From: Paraglaciecola sp. 20A4
Lineage (GTDB): Bacteria > Pseudomonadota > Gammaproteobacteria > Enterobacterales > Alteromonadaceae
DNA: 53,650 nt
Assembly (NCBI RefSeq): GCF_011378905.1
Contig: NZ_WTPY01000006.1
Coordinates: 1 to 53,650, forward strand
Direction of reading: 5' to 3'
The notes below the pieces were generated by a model, which searched no databases, had not been told where the DNA came from, and saw only the letters and a program-made list of their open reading frames with translations. The position numbers and the translations under genes were made by a program. Shown piece by piece: positions 25,081 to 34,893 of this stretch. Position 1 is the stretch's first letter. Every line of letters starts with the position of its first letter.

Positions 25081-27786
25081 ATGAATCTAAAACACCTTAT
25101 TAAACCACTGTTATTCAGCGCGCTGACATGCTGTGGCGCTTCATCTTTTGCAACAGATAACCAGACAGGTACTGCGCCCGCTAATTGGCCTAGCGTACAG
25201 TACGACGACACTATTCCTGATATGCACGCTGTGTTGGGTTATAGCGTGGGAGAGCGTATTACGTCTCATGGTGACATGTTGCGGTTTTTTGAGTCATTGC
25301 AAAAAGCTGCGCCTAAGCACATTAAAATATTTGAATATGGTGAAACATGGGAAGGAAGAAAGCTCATTTTTGCAGCTATTGGCAATGAGCAAAATATCGC
25401 TAACTTGGCAGAATTCTCCGACGGTATGCAGGCCTTATCAGATCCTAGAATCACCCATAAAAGCGAAGCTAAAAATCTAATAAACGATTTACCTGCTTCG
25501 GTGTGGTTAGAATATAGTGTGCATGGTAATGAAATAAGCAGTACGGATGCAGCGATGATGACGGCCTATCATTTACTGGCTGGCAAAGATGATGCAACGG
25601 TCAAAAACGTGCTACAAAACAGCATTGTGTTTATTGATCCTCTACAAAATCCAGATGGCCGCAGTCGTTTTATTGCGAACTACTACTCTTCTGTGGGTAT
25701 GGAGCACAGCGGTGACCGATTAAGCGCCGAGCACAATGAACCTTGGCCACGGGGCAGGGCTAACCATTATTTGTTTGATATGAATCGCGATTGGTTAGCG
25801 ATTACCCAGCCTGAAACCAAAGGTCGCATTGCCAGCATGAATCACTATCGCCCTTTGGTTGTTATTGATTTACACGAAATGGGCGGGGATGAAAGTTATT
25901 ACTTTGCTCCGTCAGCCCAGCCAGTGAATCCGCACATGACACAAGCACAAATAGAAAATATCAATTTAGTTGGGCGTAATAATGCTAAGCATTTTGATGC
26001 GAATGGTTTTGACTATTTTACCCGCGATATATTTGATGCATTCTACCCAGGTTACGGTGATAGCTGGCCAACTTTTTATGGAGCAGCAGCTTCAACTTAT
26101 GAAGTTGCCTCGTCACGGGGTGAGATATTCCGAGGTTTAGATGGCAAAAATTTACGTTATGAAGATACGGTATTGCGTCATTTCGTCGCGTCAATGTCGA
26201 CGGCTGAAACCGTCGCTAATAATCGTACTAAACTACTGAAGGATTATTACCAATATCAAGTAGACGCCATTGATGCGGGTAAATCAGACAAAAAAGAGCG
26301 TGTGTTTATTTTGCCTAATAAACGAGACCGTGCTGGTAACTTCAAACTCGCTAAATTGATGACCGAGCACGGGGTTAACGTCTACCAAACCACTGATAAA
26401 GTGAAACTGTGTGGCGAAACCTATGCGTCTGGCAGTTATTACATCGACACTGCACAACCTCGTGGTCGTTTTGTAAAAACCACATTCACTAAGCAAGTCG
26501 ACATGAGTAAAGCATTTATCAAAGAGCAAGAGCGTCGCCGTGACCGTAAACTTGGAGACCAAATTTATGATGTTACAGGTTGGTCGTTACCTCTTATGTA
26601 TAACCTTGATGTAGAAACGTGTGGCAAAGGCGTCTCAGGGGATCATCGGTTGGTGACAATAAGCGATACCCTAGAGGGTAATGTGACCAACCCTAATGCG
26701 TCAGTTGCTTATATTGTACCTTGGGGTGATATGGCCGCAGGGCGGTTTTTGACTGCGGCGTTGCGCCAAGGTGTAGTGATTAAAACTGCCGACCGTGCAT
26801 TTACTTTAGATGATCAAAAACGTTATCCCGCTGGTAGCTTAATTATAGAAGTGGCAACCAATGACGATGATATTGCGACAAAGGTACAACATTTAGCCAG
26901 TTCAAGTGGTGCGTTGGTCGACGGTGTTAATACTAGTTGGGTAACTGATGGTCCTAGTTTTGGTAGCAATGATACTCACCAGATGAGCGCTCCCAAAATT
27001 GCCATGGCGTGGGATGAACCCACGTCATCGTTAAGTGCTGGCAGTACCCGGTTTGTTATTGAGCAACAATTCGGTTATCCGGTTAACGCTATTCGCACTG
27101 CGACGTTGGCTAACGCTGATTTGCGTCATTACCAAGTGCTTATTTTACCTGCTGGACAATATCAAACTGGCTTAGGTAAAGCGGGAGCCGATAATATAAT
27201 GCAATGGGTTGAATCGGGCGGTGTTCTTATCACTCTTGGCAGTGCAACACGTTTTGCAGCGGATGCAGATATAGGTTTACTGGATGTAAAACGCGAATTG
27301 GCTATTACCGATGACAGTAATGACAAAGAATCAGAAACTGACGCATCGACAGTTAAGGGCAAAGCCTATAGCAAACACGCTGACTTGGTTAAAGACAGCG
27401 AAAACCTAACAGAGAGTCCTGATTTTGTTGCAGGAATATTGGCCAATGTAGAAGTTGATCAAGAACACTGGCTAACTGCTGGCGTCCCGTCAGACGTTGT
27501 CGGTTTGGTCTACGGTGATGATATTTTCACGCCGATTCGTTTGGCTTCAGGCAAAAACTTAGCTTGGTTCAAGGGCGAAAAAGACGTATTGGCAAGTGGC
27601 TATTTATGGCAAGAAAACAAAAAACAGTTGGCATATAAACCATTTTTAATTCACCAACCAAGTGGCAATGGAATGGTTATCGCTTTTACACAAGAGCCCA
27701 CCACACGGGCTTATCTTGATGGTTTGAATGTGATGTTATTGAATGCTATTTTCAGTGCGCCAGCTCATGCTTATGTAGCGAAATAA
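25081..27786 (+). CDS. Secreted M14 zinc carboxypeptidase-like peptidase
   Basis: A 901-residue exported protein with signal peptide (LLFSALTCCGASSFA). The M14 zinc ligands are seen as VHGNE (HxxE, near residues 148-152) and LHEMG (second His near 264). PLQNPDGRSRF and DMNRDW are also typical of the fold. The catalytic glutamate in ASTYEVAS (near 345) has the form expected for M14. The C-terminal 500 residues include a glutamine-amidotransferase/ThuA-like fold region (LRHYQVLILPAGQY, WVESGGVLITLG), common in this M14 subfamily. It probably trims peptides in the periplasm or outside the cell. It stands alone between the second TonB receptor and a terminator. Start fixed by AGGGAACAAA before the ATG. 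Confidence 0.85.
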   Translation: MNLKHLIKPLLFSALTCCGASSFATDNQTGTAPANWPSVQYDDTIPDMHAVLGYSVGERITSHGDMLRFFESLQKAAPKHIKIFEYGETWEGRKLIFAAIGNEQNIANLAEFSDGMQALSDPRITHKSEAKNLINDLPASVWLEYSVHGNEISSTDAAMMTAYHLLAGKDDATVKNVLQNSIVFIDPLQNPDGRSRFIANYYSSVGMEHSGDRLSAEHNEPWPRGRANHYLFDMNRDWLAITQPETKGRIASMNHYRPLVVIDLHEMGGDESYYFAPSAQPVNPHMTQAQIENINLVGRNNAKHFDANGFDYFTRDIFDAFYPGYGDSWPTFYGAAASTYEVASSRGEIFRGLDGKNLRYEDTVLRHFVASMSTAETVANNRTKLLKDYYQYQVDAIDAGKSDKKERVFILPNKRDRAGNFKLAKLMTEHGVNVYQTTDKVKLCGETYASGSYYIDTAQPRGRFVKTTFTKQVDMSKAFIKEQERRRDRKLGDQIYDVTGWSLPLMYNLDVETCGKGVSGDHRLVTISDTLEGNVTNPNASVAYIVPWGDMAAGRFLTAALRQGVVIKTADRAFTLDDQKRYPAGSLIIEVATNDDDIATKVQHLASSSGALVDGVNTSWVTDGPSFGSNDTHQMSAPKIAMAWDEPTSSLSAGSTRFVIEQQFGYPVNAIRTATLANADLRHYQVLILPAGQYQTGLGKAGADNIMQWVESGGVLITLGSATRFAADADIGLLDVKRELAITDDSNDKESETDASTVKGKAYSKHADLVKDSENLTESPDFVAGILANVEVDQEHWLTAGVPSDVVGLVYGDDIFTPIRLASGKNLAWFKGEKDVLASGYLWQENKKQLAYKPFLIHQPSGNGMVIAFTQEPTTRAYLDGLNVMLLNAIFSAPAHAYVAK

Positions 27787-27828
27787 TAAGTGTACCTAGC
27801 ACTGACTTAACGTTAATTCGTTAAAGAT

Positions 27829-27867
27829 AAAAATGCCAAGTGGCCTAAGCCACTTGGCATTTTTTTG
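27829..27867. terminator. Strong bidirectional terminator
   Basis: AATGCCAAGTGGC and GCCACTTGGCATT pair over a short loop with A- and T-runs at the two sides. It ends the M14 peptidase gene and the convergent formylglutathione hydrolase gene. Confidence 0.88.
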
Positions 27868-27911
27868 TTTGTACTATTTTTGTTTACGTTATATTGAGTG
27901 ATTTAGTTGGC

Positions 27912-28774
27912 TTATTCTGCCAAGTGTTTGGCATGAAAACGCAAATGGTCTTCAATGAAGCTACTGATAAAAAAGTAACTGTGATCGTACCCTTCATGGT
28001 AGCGAAAATCAGCCGGGTAGTTCATCTCTAGTGCAACATCTTCAAGTGGTTTAGCCAATTTTTGTGTTTCATAAAAATCATCCGCTAACCCTTGGTCGAT
28101 TAACATAGGGATCTGTAAGAAATGACCTTGTTGACGCATTAACTCGCAGCTATCGTATTGTTGCCAGTCGCTTTTATCATTGCCTAAATAATGACTAAAG
28201 GCTTTTTGTCCCCAAGGGCAATTAACTGGATTTACGATAGGCGAAAAGGCTGACACTGAGGTAAACCGCTTCACATTTGATAAAGCAATCATTAATGCGC
28301 CATGGCCGCCCATTGAATGCCCTGCAATTGCTGCTTTATCTTGTACCTTAAAGCGTTGCTGAATAATACTGGGCAGTTCATCAACAATATAATCGTACAT
28401 CCGGTAGTGCGTGGCCCAAGGCGCTTGCGTGGCATTAATATAAAACCCTGCACCTAAACCTAAGTCATAAGCCTGGTCATCAGCATCGGGTACACCTTCG
28501 CCTCGCGGGCTGGTGTCAGGCATAACGAGCATAATGCCCAGTTCACTGGCAATACGTTGTGCCCCCGCTTTGGTCACGAAATTTTCATCAGTGCAGGTTA
28601 GGCCACTTAGCCAATACACCACGGGTAGGGTATTTCCTTGCTCAGCAGCTGGAGGCAAATACACGCTAAAGGTCATTTCACAGTTTAATGTACTCGATTG
28701 ATGACTAAAGCGTTTTTGCCAACCGCCAAAACAACGGTTAGCTGCTATTTCAATAAGGGTTGCCGCTGCATTCA

Positions 28775-28775
<1 letters not shown>
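27912..28775 (-). CDS. frmB: S-formylglutathione hydrolase
   Basis: A 287-residue esterase-D family enzyme that hydrolyses S-formylglutathione to formate and glutathione, the second step of glutathione-dependent formaldehyde removal. The nucleophile elbow is GHSMGG (Ser near residue 151). [10 protein letters not shown] forms the oxyanion region, and GLADDFY and YDHSYFF carry the Asp and His of the triad. Its ATG overlaps the stop of the dehydrogenase gene by one base (TAATG), so the two are translated together. Length and motifs agree with the family throughout. No formaldehyde-sensing FrmR gene is adjacent. Confidence 0.94.
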
Positions 28776-29914
<1,139 letters not shown>

Positions 29915-29946
29915 TCAAATGGCCGATTAGTACAGACCTGATAAAT

Positions 29947-30417
29947 TTACTTTTGAGATAACTTGGATTTGCATGCGCCCATTAACCGGATGCGCCTTGA
30001 CTCCCAAATAATGTCATCAATGGTATAACCAATGGGGCATAAATCGCGTTTTTCTAGGGTGTTTTTAAGATTACGCACCGCTTTGTCTTCCAATGCGAGT
30101 TTTGTTTCGTTATCTGGCTGAGGGTTGAAATTTGAGCCAATTGGGCGTGAACCCTGTCTATCTATTCCACTGTCGCGTCCGCCATCTCGTCTACCTTCTC
30201 GTCTGCCGCGTATGTTGTCTGAATCTTCGTCGGGCAAATTAAACCAAGATAAACCGAATGCGAACTGTGTCACGCCGGACGGACCAAGCTGACTGGTGAA
30301 ATGGTCGGTGGTTTCGATGGGTTTAGGTTCATTGCTGGCACAGCCGAATAAGCCAATGGCGAGCAGTATTAAGGGCCATCTATACACGTTCTTCAGATGT
30401 GTTTTCACTGAAATCAA
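29947..30417 (-). CDS. Small lipoprotein of unknown function
   Basis: A 156-residue protein with a lipoprotein signal (WPLILLAIGLFGCASN, lipobox LFGC). The mature part contains a run of RRxGRRDGGRD-type residues near 70-90, then a short region with two cysteines (LCPIGY and GACKSK) that could form a disulphide. I do not recognise the family beyond that. It lies between the formaldehyde operon and an amidohydrolase gene with no overlap, so it is probably transcribed alone. Confidence 0.65.
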   Translation of the reverse strand: MISVKTHLKNVYRWPLILLAIGLFGCASNEPKPIETTDHFTSQLGPSGVTQFAFGLSWFNLPDEDSDNIRGRREGRRDGGRDSGIDRQGSRPIGSNFNPQPDNETKLALEDKAVRNLKNTLEKRDLCPIGYTIDDIIWESRRIRLMGACKSKLSQK

Positions 30418-30518
30418 CTCACTTCTTTAAAATATTAGTGGTTAGTCTAAACGCTTTGCTACGGCCAGTACAATTGACATGTATCGCGAATAAATAAAAT
30501 TCCATCAGAGCCCGCTAT

Positions 30519-31379
30519 CTAATCTTTAAAACGGTACCAAAATAGACTGTTATCGCAAAACAATAAGGTCTTAAGCGATTCACTTAACCCTAGTTTTTGC
30601 GCATAGGTTTGCCACAGCTCAGCATAGGAACAACGAAAGAGGGTCAGTGGAAAATTACTGGCTAACATAACGCGTTTATCGCCCATTGTTTGTAGGCAAG
30701 CTGTCAAGCAGAGCAACAAATCATCGGGGGTGTAGGTACGATTTGGCATCTCCCAACCTGATAGTTTTATTGCCACATTCGGGTACTGGGCTAGCTTACT
30801 AAGTTGCCTATACCATTGTTGCCATGCTTTATTTTTTTTTGCTGCAGGTGGCCAGCCACCGTGGTTGATGATCACGCGCAACTGAGGCAGGGTATCTAAT
30901 ATGTTGCACAACGCTTGGGTTGCACATTCATCTTGGAGTGAAAATTGCGCGTCAAAGCTAAGTCTGTGCTGGGCAAGTAGGCTCAGGTTTTGTTGAAAAA
31001 CAGCGCTACTTAGCAGTGTATTTGCCTCCTCATCTAAGATGTGCCGAAAACCAATCAGGGATGAACGAGTCTGCAGCTTAGACAGTAGGCTAGGGAAGTC
31101 CTCACGGGTTAAATCGCCGCCCGCCACACTTTTAAAGGGTAGGGAGCAATCTTGCTCAAGCCAATCTAATTCGCGCCACGGGTGTGCGTTATCAAACCCC
31201 GCTTCGATGTGTACAAAACCGACAAGCGTTTGTTCAGGCGCAAGACTAAGATCTTGCTGACTAAAGTTACGGTTAATTTTGTTTTTGTCTGACCAATACG
31301 GTGGGTTGGTTGGCTTAAGCCAATCGTATTGGCCTTGCTCAAGACTGAATAAGTGCAGATGGGGATCGATAATATCCAT
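30519..31379 (-). CDS. Amidohydrolase_2 family metal hydrolase (lactonase-like)
   Basis: A 286-residue TIM-barrel hydrolase of the amidohydrolase-2 family. The N-terminal DPHLHLF supplies the HxH metal pair, FVHIEAG and IGFRHIL continue the barrel, NHGGWPP carries a later His, and LASNFPL the final conserved block. Close relatives are L-fuconolactonase and L-rhamnono-lactonase-like enzymes that open sugar lactones. It is followed upstream, 20 bp away, by a short-chain dehydrogenase gene in the same direction. Such a pair often works in sugar-acid catabolism, where the dehydrogenase forms the lactone. The sugar is not determined here. Confidence 0.75.
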   Translation of the reverse strand: MDIIDPHLHLFSLEQGQYDWLKPTNPPYWSDKNKINRNFSQQDLSLAPEQTLVGFVHIEAGFDNAHPWRELDWLEQDCSLPFKSVAGGDLTREDFPSLLSKLQTRSSLIGFRHILDEEANTLLSSAVFQQNLSLLAQHRLSFDAQFSLQDECATQALCNILDTLPQLRVIINHGGWPPAAKKNKAWQQWYRQLSKLAQYPNVAIKLSGWEMPNRTYTPDDLLLCLTACLQTMGDKRVMLASNFPLTLFRCSYAELWQTYAQKLGLSESLKTLLFCDNSLFWYRFKD

Positions 31380-31399
31380 GGTCAGGCGCTACCTTGTGT

Positions 31400-32167
31400 T
31401 TATTGAGCGGTATAGCCACCATCAATCACTTGCAAACTACCGGTAATAAACTGCGCGTTTTCACTCGCTAAAAAGTAACACAACTGCGCAACTTCATCAG
31501 GCTGACCTAATCGTCCTAAAGGCTGCAATGCGGCTTCTTCTGCATGAACTTCGGTGGCGTCGCGACCGGATTGAGCAAGATATTTGTCGATAGCATTATG
31601 ATATAGGGGGGTTTCGATTGTGCCGGGGCAGACGGCATTTGCGCGAATATTGTGCTTGGCGTAATCAAGAGCTGTCGTTTTAGCCATCGACGCTAATGCC
31701 GACTTTGTTAGGTTGTAAGCAAAGGAATTATGCTTGGCAATAAGGGCCTGGTCAGAGGCCATTAAAATGACTGATCCTGCTTGATGGCTCACCATATTAG
31801 GTAATACAGCTTGAATGGCGGCGTATGCACCTTTAACGTTAATAGCGAACATTCGGTCTAACTCTTCTTCGCTAGTTTGTTCGATATTAGCAGATAGATG
31901 CACCCCTGCATTGGATATTAAGCAATCCACTTTGGGGTATTTAACGAGCACGCTAGCAATGGCGCTATGTACTTGCGTAACCTGCGCCACGTCACAGTAA
32001 AACCATTCGATATTGCTGTGCTGAACATTAATATCAGCCTCAGGTGCTTGTATATCTAAGTTTACGACGCGATAACCTTTCTCAGCAAAAAGCTGACAAA
32101 TCGCCCAGCCAATACCAAGGCTGCCACCTGTGACAATACACACTGCTTGATTTAACTGTGCTGCCAT
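31400..32167 (-). CDS. Short-chain dehydrogenase (sugar-type)
   Basis: A 255-residue SDR. The cofactor motif VTGGSLGIG, the SNAG motif, catalytic YNLTK (YxxxK) and the C-terminal ITGSLQVIDGGY are all in place. An aspartate after strand 2 (VNLDIQ) suggests NAD rather than NADP. It is 20 bp upstream of the lactonase-like gene, so the two probably form an operon oxidising a sugar to its lactone or a keto-sugar acid. L-fucose or a related deoxy sugar is a plausible substrate by analogy only. Confidence 0.8.
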   Translation of the reverse strand: MAAQLNQAVCIVTGGSLGIGWAICQLFAEKGYRVVNLDIQAPEADINVQHSNIEWFYCDVAQVTQVHSAIASVLVKYPKVDCLISNAGVHLSANIEQTSEEELDRMFAINVKGAYAAIQAVLPNMVSHQAGSVILMASDQALIAKHNSFAYNLTKSALASMAKTTALDYAKHNIRANAVCPGTIETPLYHNAIDKYLAQSGRDATEVHAEEAALQPLGRLGQPDEVAQLCYFLASENAQFITGSLQVIDGGYTAQ

Positions 32168-32212
32168 AATTCCTCTACGCTGCTGTAACGTGAATTAACC
32201 AATATCGTGGTG

Positions 32213-32662
32213 CTATTCGTCATCAAACTCTTTACCCATTTGTAAGGTACGAGTGGCAAGCTGCACTTCTTTTAAAAATGAAATCAATGCGCTGATCAGT
32301 AACAATAAGGCAATAACGAATAAGATAACGATTGTTTTGGTCAAATCAACGACTAAAAATTCGCCGATAAATAAACTGCATACCACCGCACACACAAACA
32401 GCGCCGAAGCAGTACACATGCCGATTGAGCGATTGATAATTTTTATACGGCGCCACAAATATTTTAATTCAATTTGTGAGATTTTTAATTTTTCTGGACT
32501 CTTAAGAATGGCTACACGCCTTTCAATAATCCTCGCTCTATCAACTATACGGCCTAAACGCCCAGACATAACATTTAAAAAGCCCGCAATACCGGTCAAC
32601 ATAAAGACCGGTGCAACGACGATTTGAATAACCTGAGCCAAATCAGAAATCGACGATTCCAC
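32213..32662 (-). CDS. DUF2721 membrane protein
   Basis: A 149-residue inner-membrane protein of the DUF2721 family. It has a first hydrophobic helix (VIQIVVAPVFMLTGIAGFLN), a conserved basic segment with RLGRIVDRARIIE, and two C-terminal helices (ASALFVCAVVCSLFIGEFLV and IVILFVIALLLLISALI). Function is unknown. The GTG at 32662 is chosen because it starts 3 bp after the rimO stop. The alternative ATG at 32704 would overlap rimO and add residues without family-like character. Probably co-transcribed with rimO. Confidence 0.75.
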   Translation of the reverse strand: MESSISDLAQVIQIVVAPVFMLTGIAGFLNVMSGRLGRIVDRARIIERRVAILKSPEKLKISQIELKYLWRRIKIINRSIGMCTASALFVCAVVCSLFIGEFLVVDLTKTIVILFVIALLLLISALISFLKEVQLATRTLQMGKEFDDE

Positions 32663-32664
32663 TA

Positions 32665-34089
32665 TTAAACAGTAACATCGCTGTTTGCCGAGCGTGAAGC
32701 CCATAAATCGTACTCGTCAGCATGTTCCACGGTGGCAGTAATTAGATCGCCAGGTTTGAGCGTAACGTCGCCATTTAAATAGACTAACCCGTCGATTTCA
32801 GGGGCGTCAGCAAAACTACGACCAATAGCGCCTTCTTCGTCGACTTCGTCTATCAATACTTGAATAGTTTGTCCTATTCTACGCTGTAGTTTAGCGGTGC
32901 TGATCTGTTGTTGTTTTTGCATAAAACGTTCAAAACGTTCCTGCTTTATTTCTTCGCTTAGTGGGTCTGGCAATTCGTTGGCTTTAGCGCCTTCTACGTC
33001 AGAATATTTAAAGCAACCCACGCGGTCAAGTTGCGCTTCATCTAAGAAGTCGAGCAACATTTGAAAGTCTTCTTCGGTTTCGCCTGGAAAACCAACAATA
33101 AAGGTCGAGCGAATAACCAATTCAGGGCATAGCTCACGCCACTTTTTGATACGCTCCATTGTGCGTTCGGCAGCAGCCGGGCGTTTCATCAACTTAAGGA
33201 TGCGCGGACTGGCATGTTGAAATGGAATGTCTAAATAAGGTAATACTTTGCCTGACGCCATCAGCGGCATGATTTTGTCGACCGATGGATACGGATAAAC
33301 ATAGTGCAAGCGCACCCACATACCCATTTCGCCGAGTTTTTCGCATAACTCTGTCATACCGGTTTTAACAGGCATGCCATTCCAGAAACCCATTTTGTTT
33401 TTCACATCGACGCCATAGGCACTGGTGTCTTGTGAGATCACTAATAACTCTTTAACCCCCGCATTTTTTAGACGCTGAGCTTCATCTAATATTTCACCGA
33501 TAGGACGGCTGACCAAATCACCACGCATTGATGGAATAATGCAGAAGGTGCAACGATGATTACAACCTTCAGATATTTTTAGATAGGCGTAATGACGAGG
33601 TGTAAGCTTAACGCCTATATCCGGTACCAAGTTCAAATAAGGGTTATGGCTAGGTTGGGGCAGGTGCTGATGCACTTGATTCACCACTTCTTCATAAGCG
33701 TGAGGCCCTGTTATAGCAAGTACATTGGGGTGTACTTCACGAATTTCGTCCTCTTTAATACCTAAACAACCAGTGACAATCACTTTACCGTTTTCAGCCA
33801 AGGCTTCGCCTATGGTGTCCAGTGACTCTTGTACAGCCGTATCGATAAAGCCACAGGTATTCACTATGACTAAGTCTGAGTCATTATAGGTGTTAACCAC
33901 GTCATACCCTTCGGTGCGCAGTTGAGTCAGAATACGTTCAGAATCCACTAAGTTTTTAGGGCAGCCCAGGCTAACAAAACCGATCCGTGAACCGGTTGAT
34001 AAGGTAGCTGGCTTGTCGGCTTCAAGGATCTTAACCGGGGTTTCTAGGGTCGTGGTTTGCTTGGGATTAAAGGTTTCAACAGTCATCAA
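32665..34089 (-). CDS. rimO: Ribosomal protein S12 methylthiotransferase RimO
   Basis: A 474-residue radical-SAM enzyme that adds a methylthio group to Asp of ribosomal protein S12. The N-terminal UPF0004 domain ([26 protein letters not shown]) binds one iron-sulphur cluster. The radical-SAM CxxxCxxC motif is [16 protein letters not shown] (about residues 174-190), and a C-terminal TRAM domain follows. VYPYPS and [11 protein letters not shown] are typical of RimO rather than MiaB. The N-terminus has about 30 extra residues before the first conserved block, so an internal start cannot be excluded. Confidence 0.95.
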   Translation of the reverse strand: MMTVETFNPKQTTTLETPVKILEADKPATLSTGSRIGFVSLGCPKNLVDSERILTQLRTEGYDVVNTYNDSDLVIVNTCGFIDTAVQESLDTIGEALAENGKVIVTGCLGIKEDEIREVHPNVLAITGPHAYEEVVNQVHQHLPQPSHNPYLNLVPDIGVKLTPRHYAYLKISEGCNHRCTFCIIPSMRGDLVSRPIGEILDEAQRLKNAGVKELLVISQDTSAYGVDVKNKMGFWNGMPVKTGMTELCEKLGEMGMWVRLHYVYPYPSVDKIMPLMASGKVLPYLDIPFQHASPRILKLMKRPAAAERTMERIKKWRELCPELVIRSTFIVGFPGETEEDFQMLLDFLDEAQLDRVGCFKYSDVEGAKANELPDPLSEEIKQERFERFMQKQQQISTAKLQRRIGQTIQVLIDEVDEEGAIGRSFADAPEIDGLVYLNGDVTLKPGDLITATVEHADEYDLWASRSANSDVTV

Positions 34090-34550
34090 ATGCTCAAAGT
34101 AAAGTAGTGTGTGGCAACGAACGCCAAATTGAGCGGATTATAACGGAAATGTGTTGGAAATGTCATGTCAATCAGACTGGTGATCATATTCTGTACTTTC
34201 TCGCCCAAAGGGCGTCAATTCGTCGGCTACTGGGATTTTTAGCGCCGCATAAGCTTCATTTCTAAAAAGTAGCTATTTAAATTGAAACACTAATTGCTTG
34301 TTTGCCGCTGAACCTATTCGATTGCGTTGTTACGTTACGGCTATTAAAGCATCCATGGCTAAAAGTGAATTCGAAAAATAAGGGGCTTAATCCGAGAATA
34401 GGCCAGACTAGCTTGCTCAATAAACTTGCAAAATAGATAAATTATAATTTTCTGACACTACCAATAAGAACGACGCGGGTGCGGTTGTTGCGGATCTTTT
34501 ACTGGTGAAAGTATTCACTTATTTAGCTGTCGATATAATGATACCGCAAC
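34090..34550. other. Intergenic with no recognisable gene
   Basis: This includes the rimO promoter region at its left end and probably decayed sequence continuing from the PepSY remnant on its right. I see no ORF with a recognisable product. Confidence 0.4.
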
Positions 34551-34760
34551 TCAAGTGAGCATTTTTAATGAGTCTACCAGTGTGTCCAAGGGTAATCGCT
34601 TTGCCGTTTTTACTACGTTGACCTGTAACGTTTCTGGCTTTAACCGCTTATCGATATCTGACTTAAAAACCAGAATACTGCCGGTTAAGGAAATAAACAG
34701 CATGAGAGCGAGCGCCACGAACGCCCCATAAACGTGTCATTTATGACGTGTTTTTCGCAT
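34551..34760 (-). pseudogene. Truncated PepSY-associated membrane protein remnant
   Basis: From ATG 34760 the frame reads MRKTRHK, a TGA where relatives have Trp, then HVYGAFVALALMLFISLTG followed by SILVFKSDIDKRLKPE and a second stop at 34551. This is the typical start of PepSY_TM (PiuB/siderophore-associated reductase-like) inner-membrane proteins. Intact relatives are several hundred residues long. It lies downstream of the siderophore receptor, a usual position for this partner, so it is a broken member of the iron-uptake unit. Confidence 0.7.
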
Positions 34761-34893
34761 ATAATTCGATCGTTAATCTAACTAAAAACGATAGGTATTA
34801 TTTGCCATATCGTTTTCAATTAAGCCTGTTTTTTTAGTAAATAAAGTGCTCGTTCTGGACTGTAACGTGGCTATTAGATATTGATTTAATTGT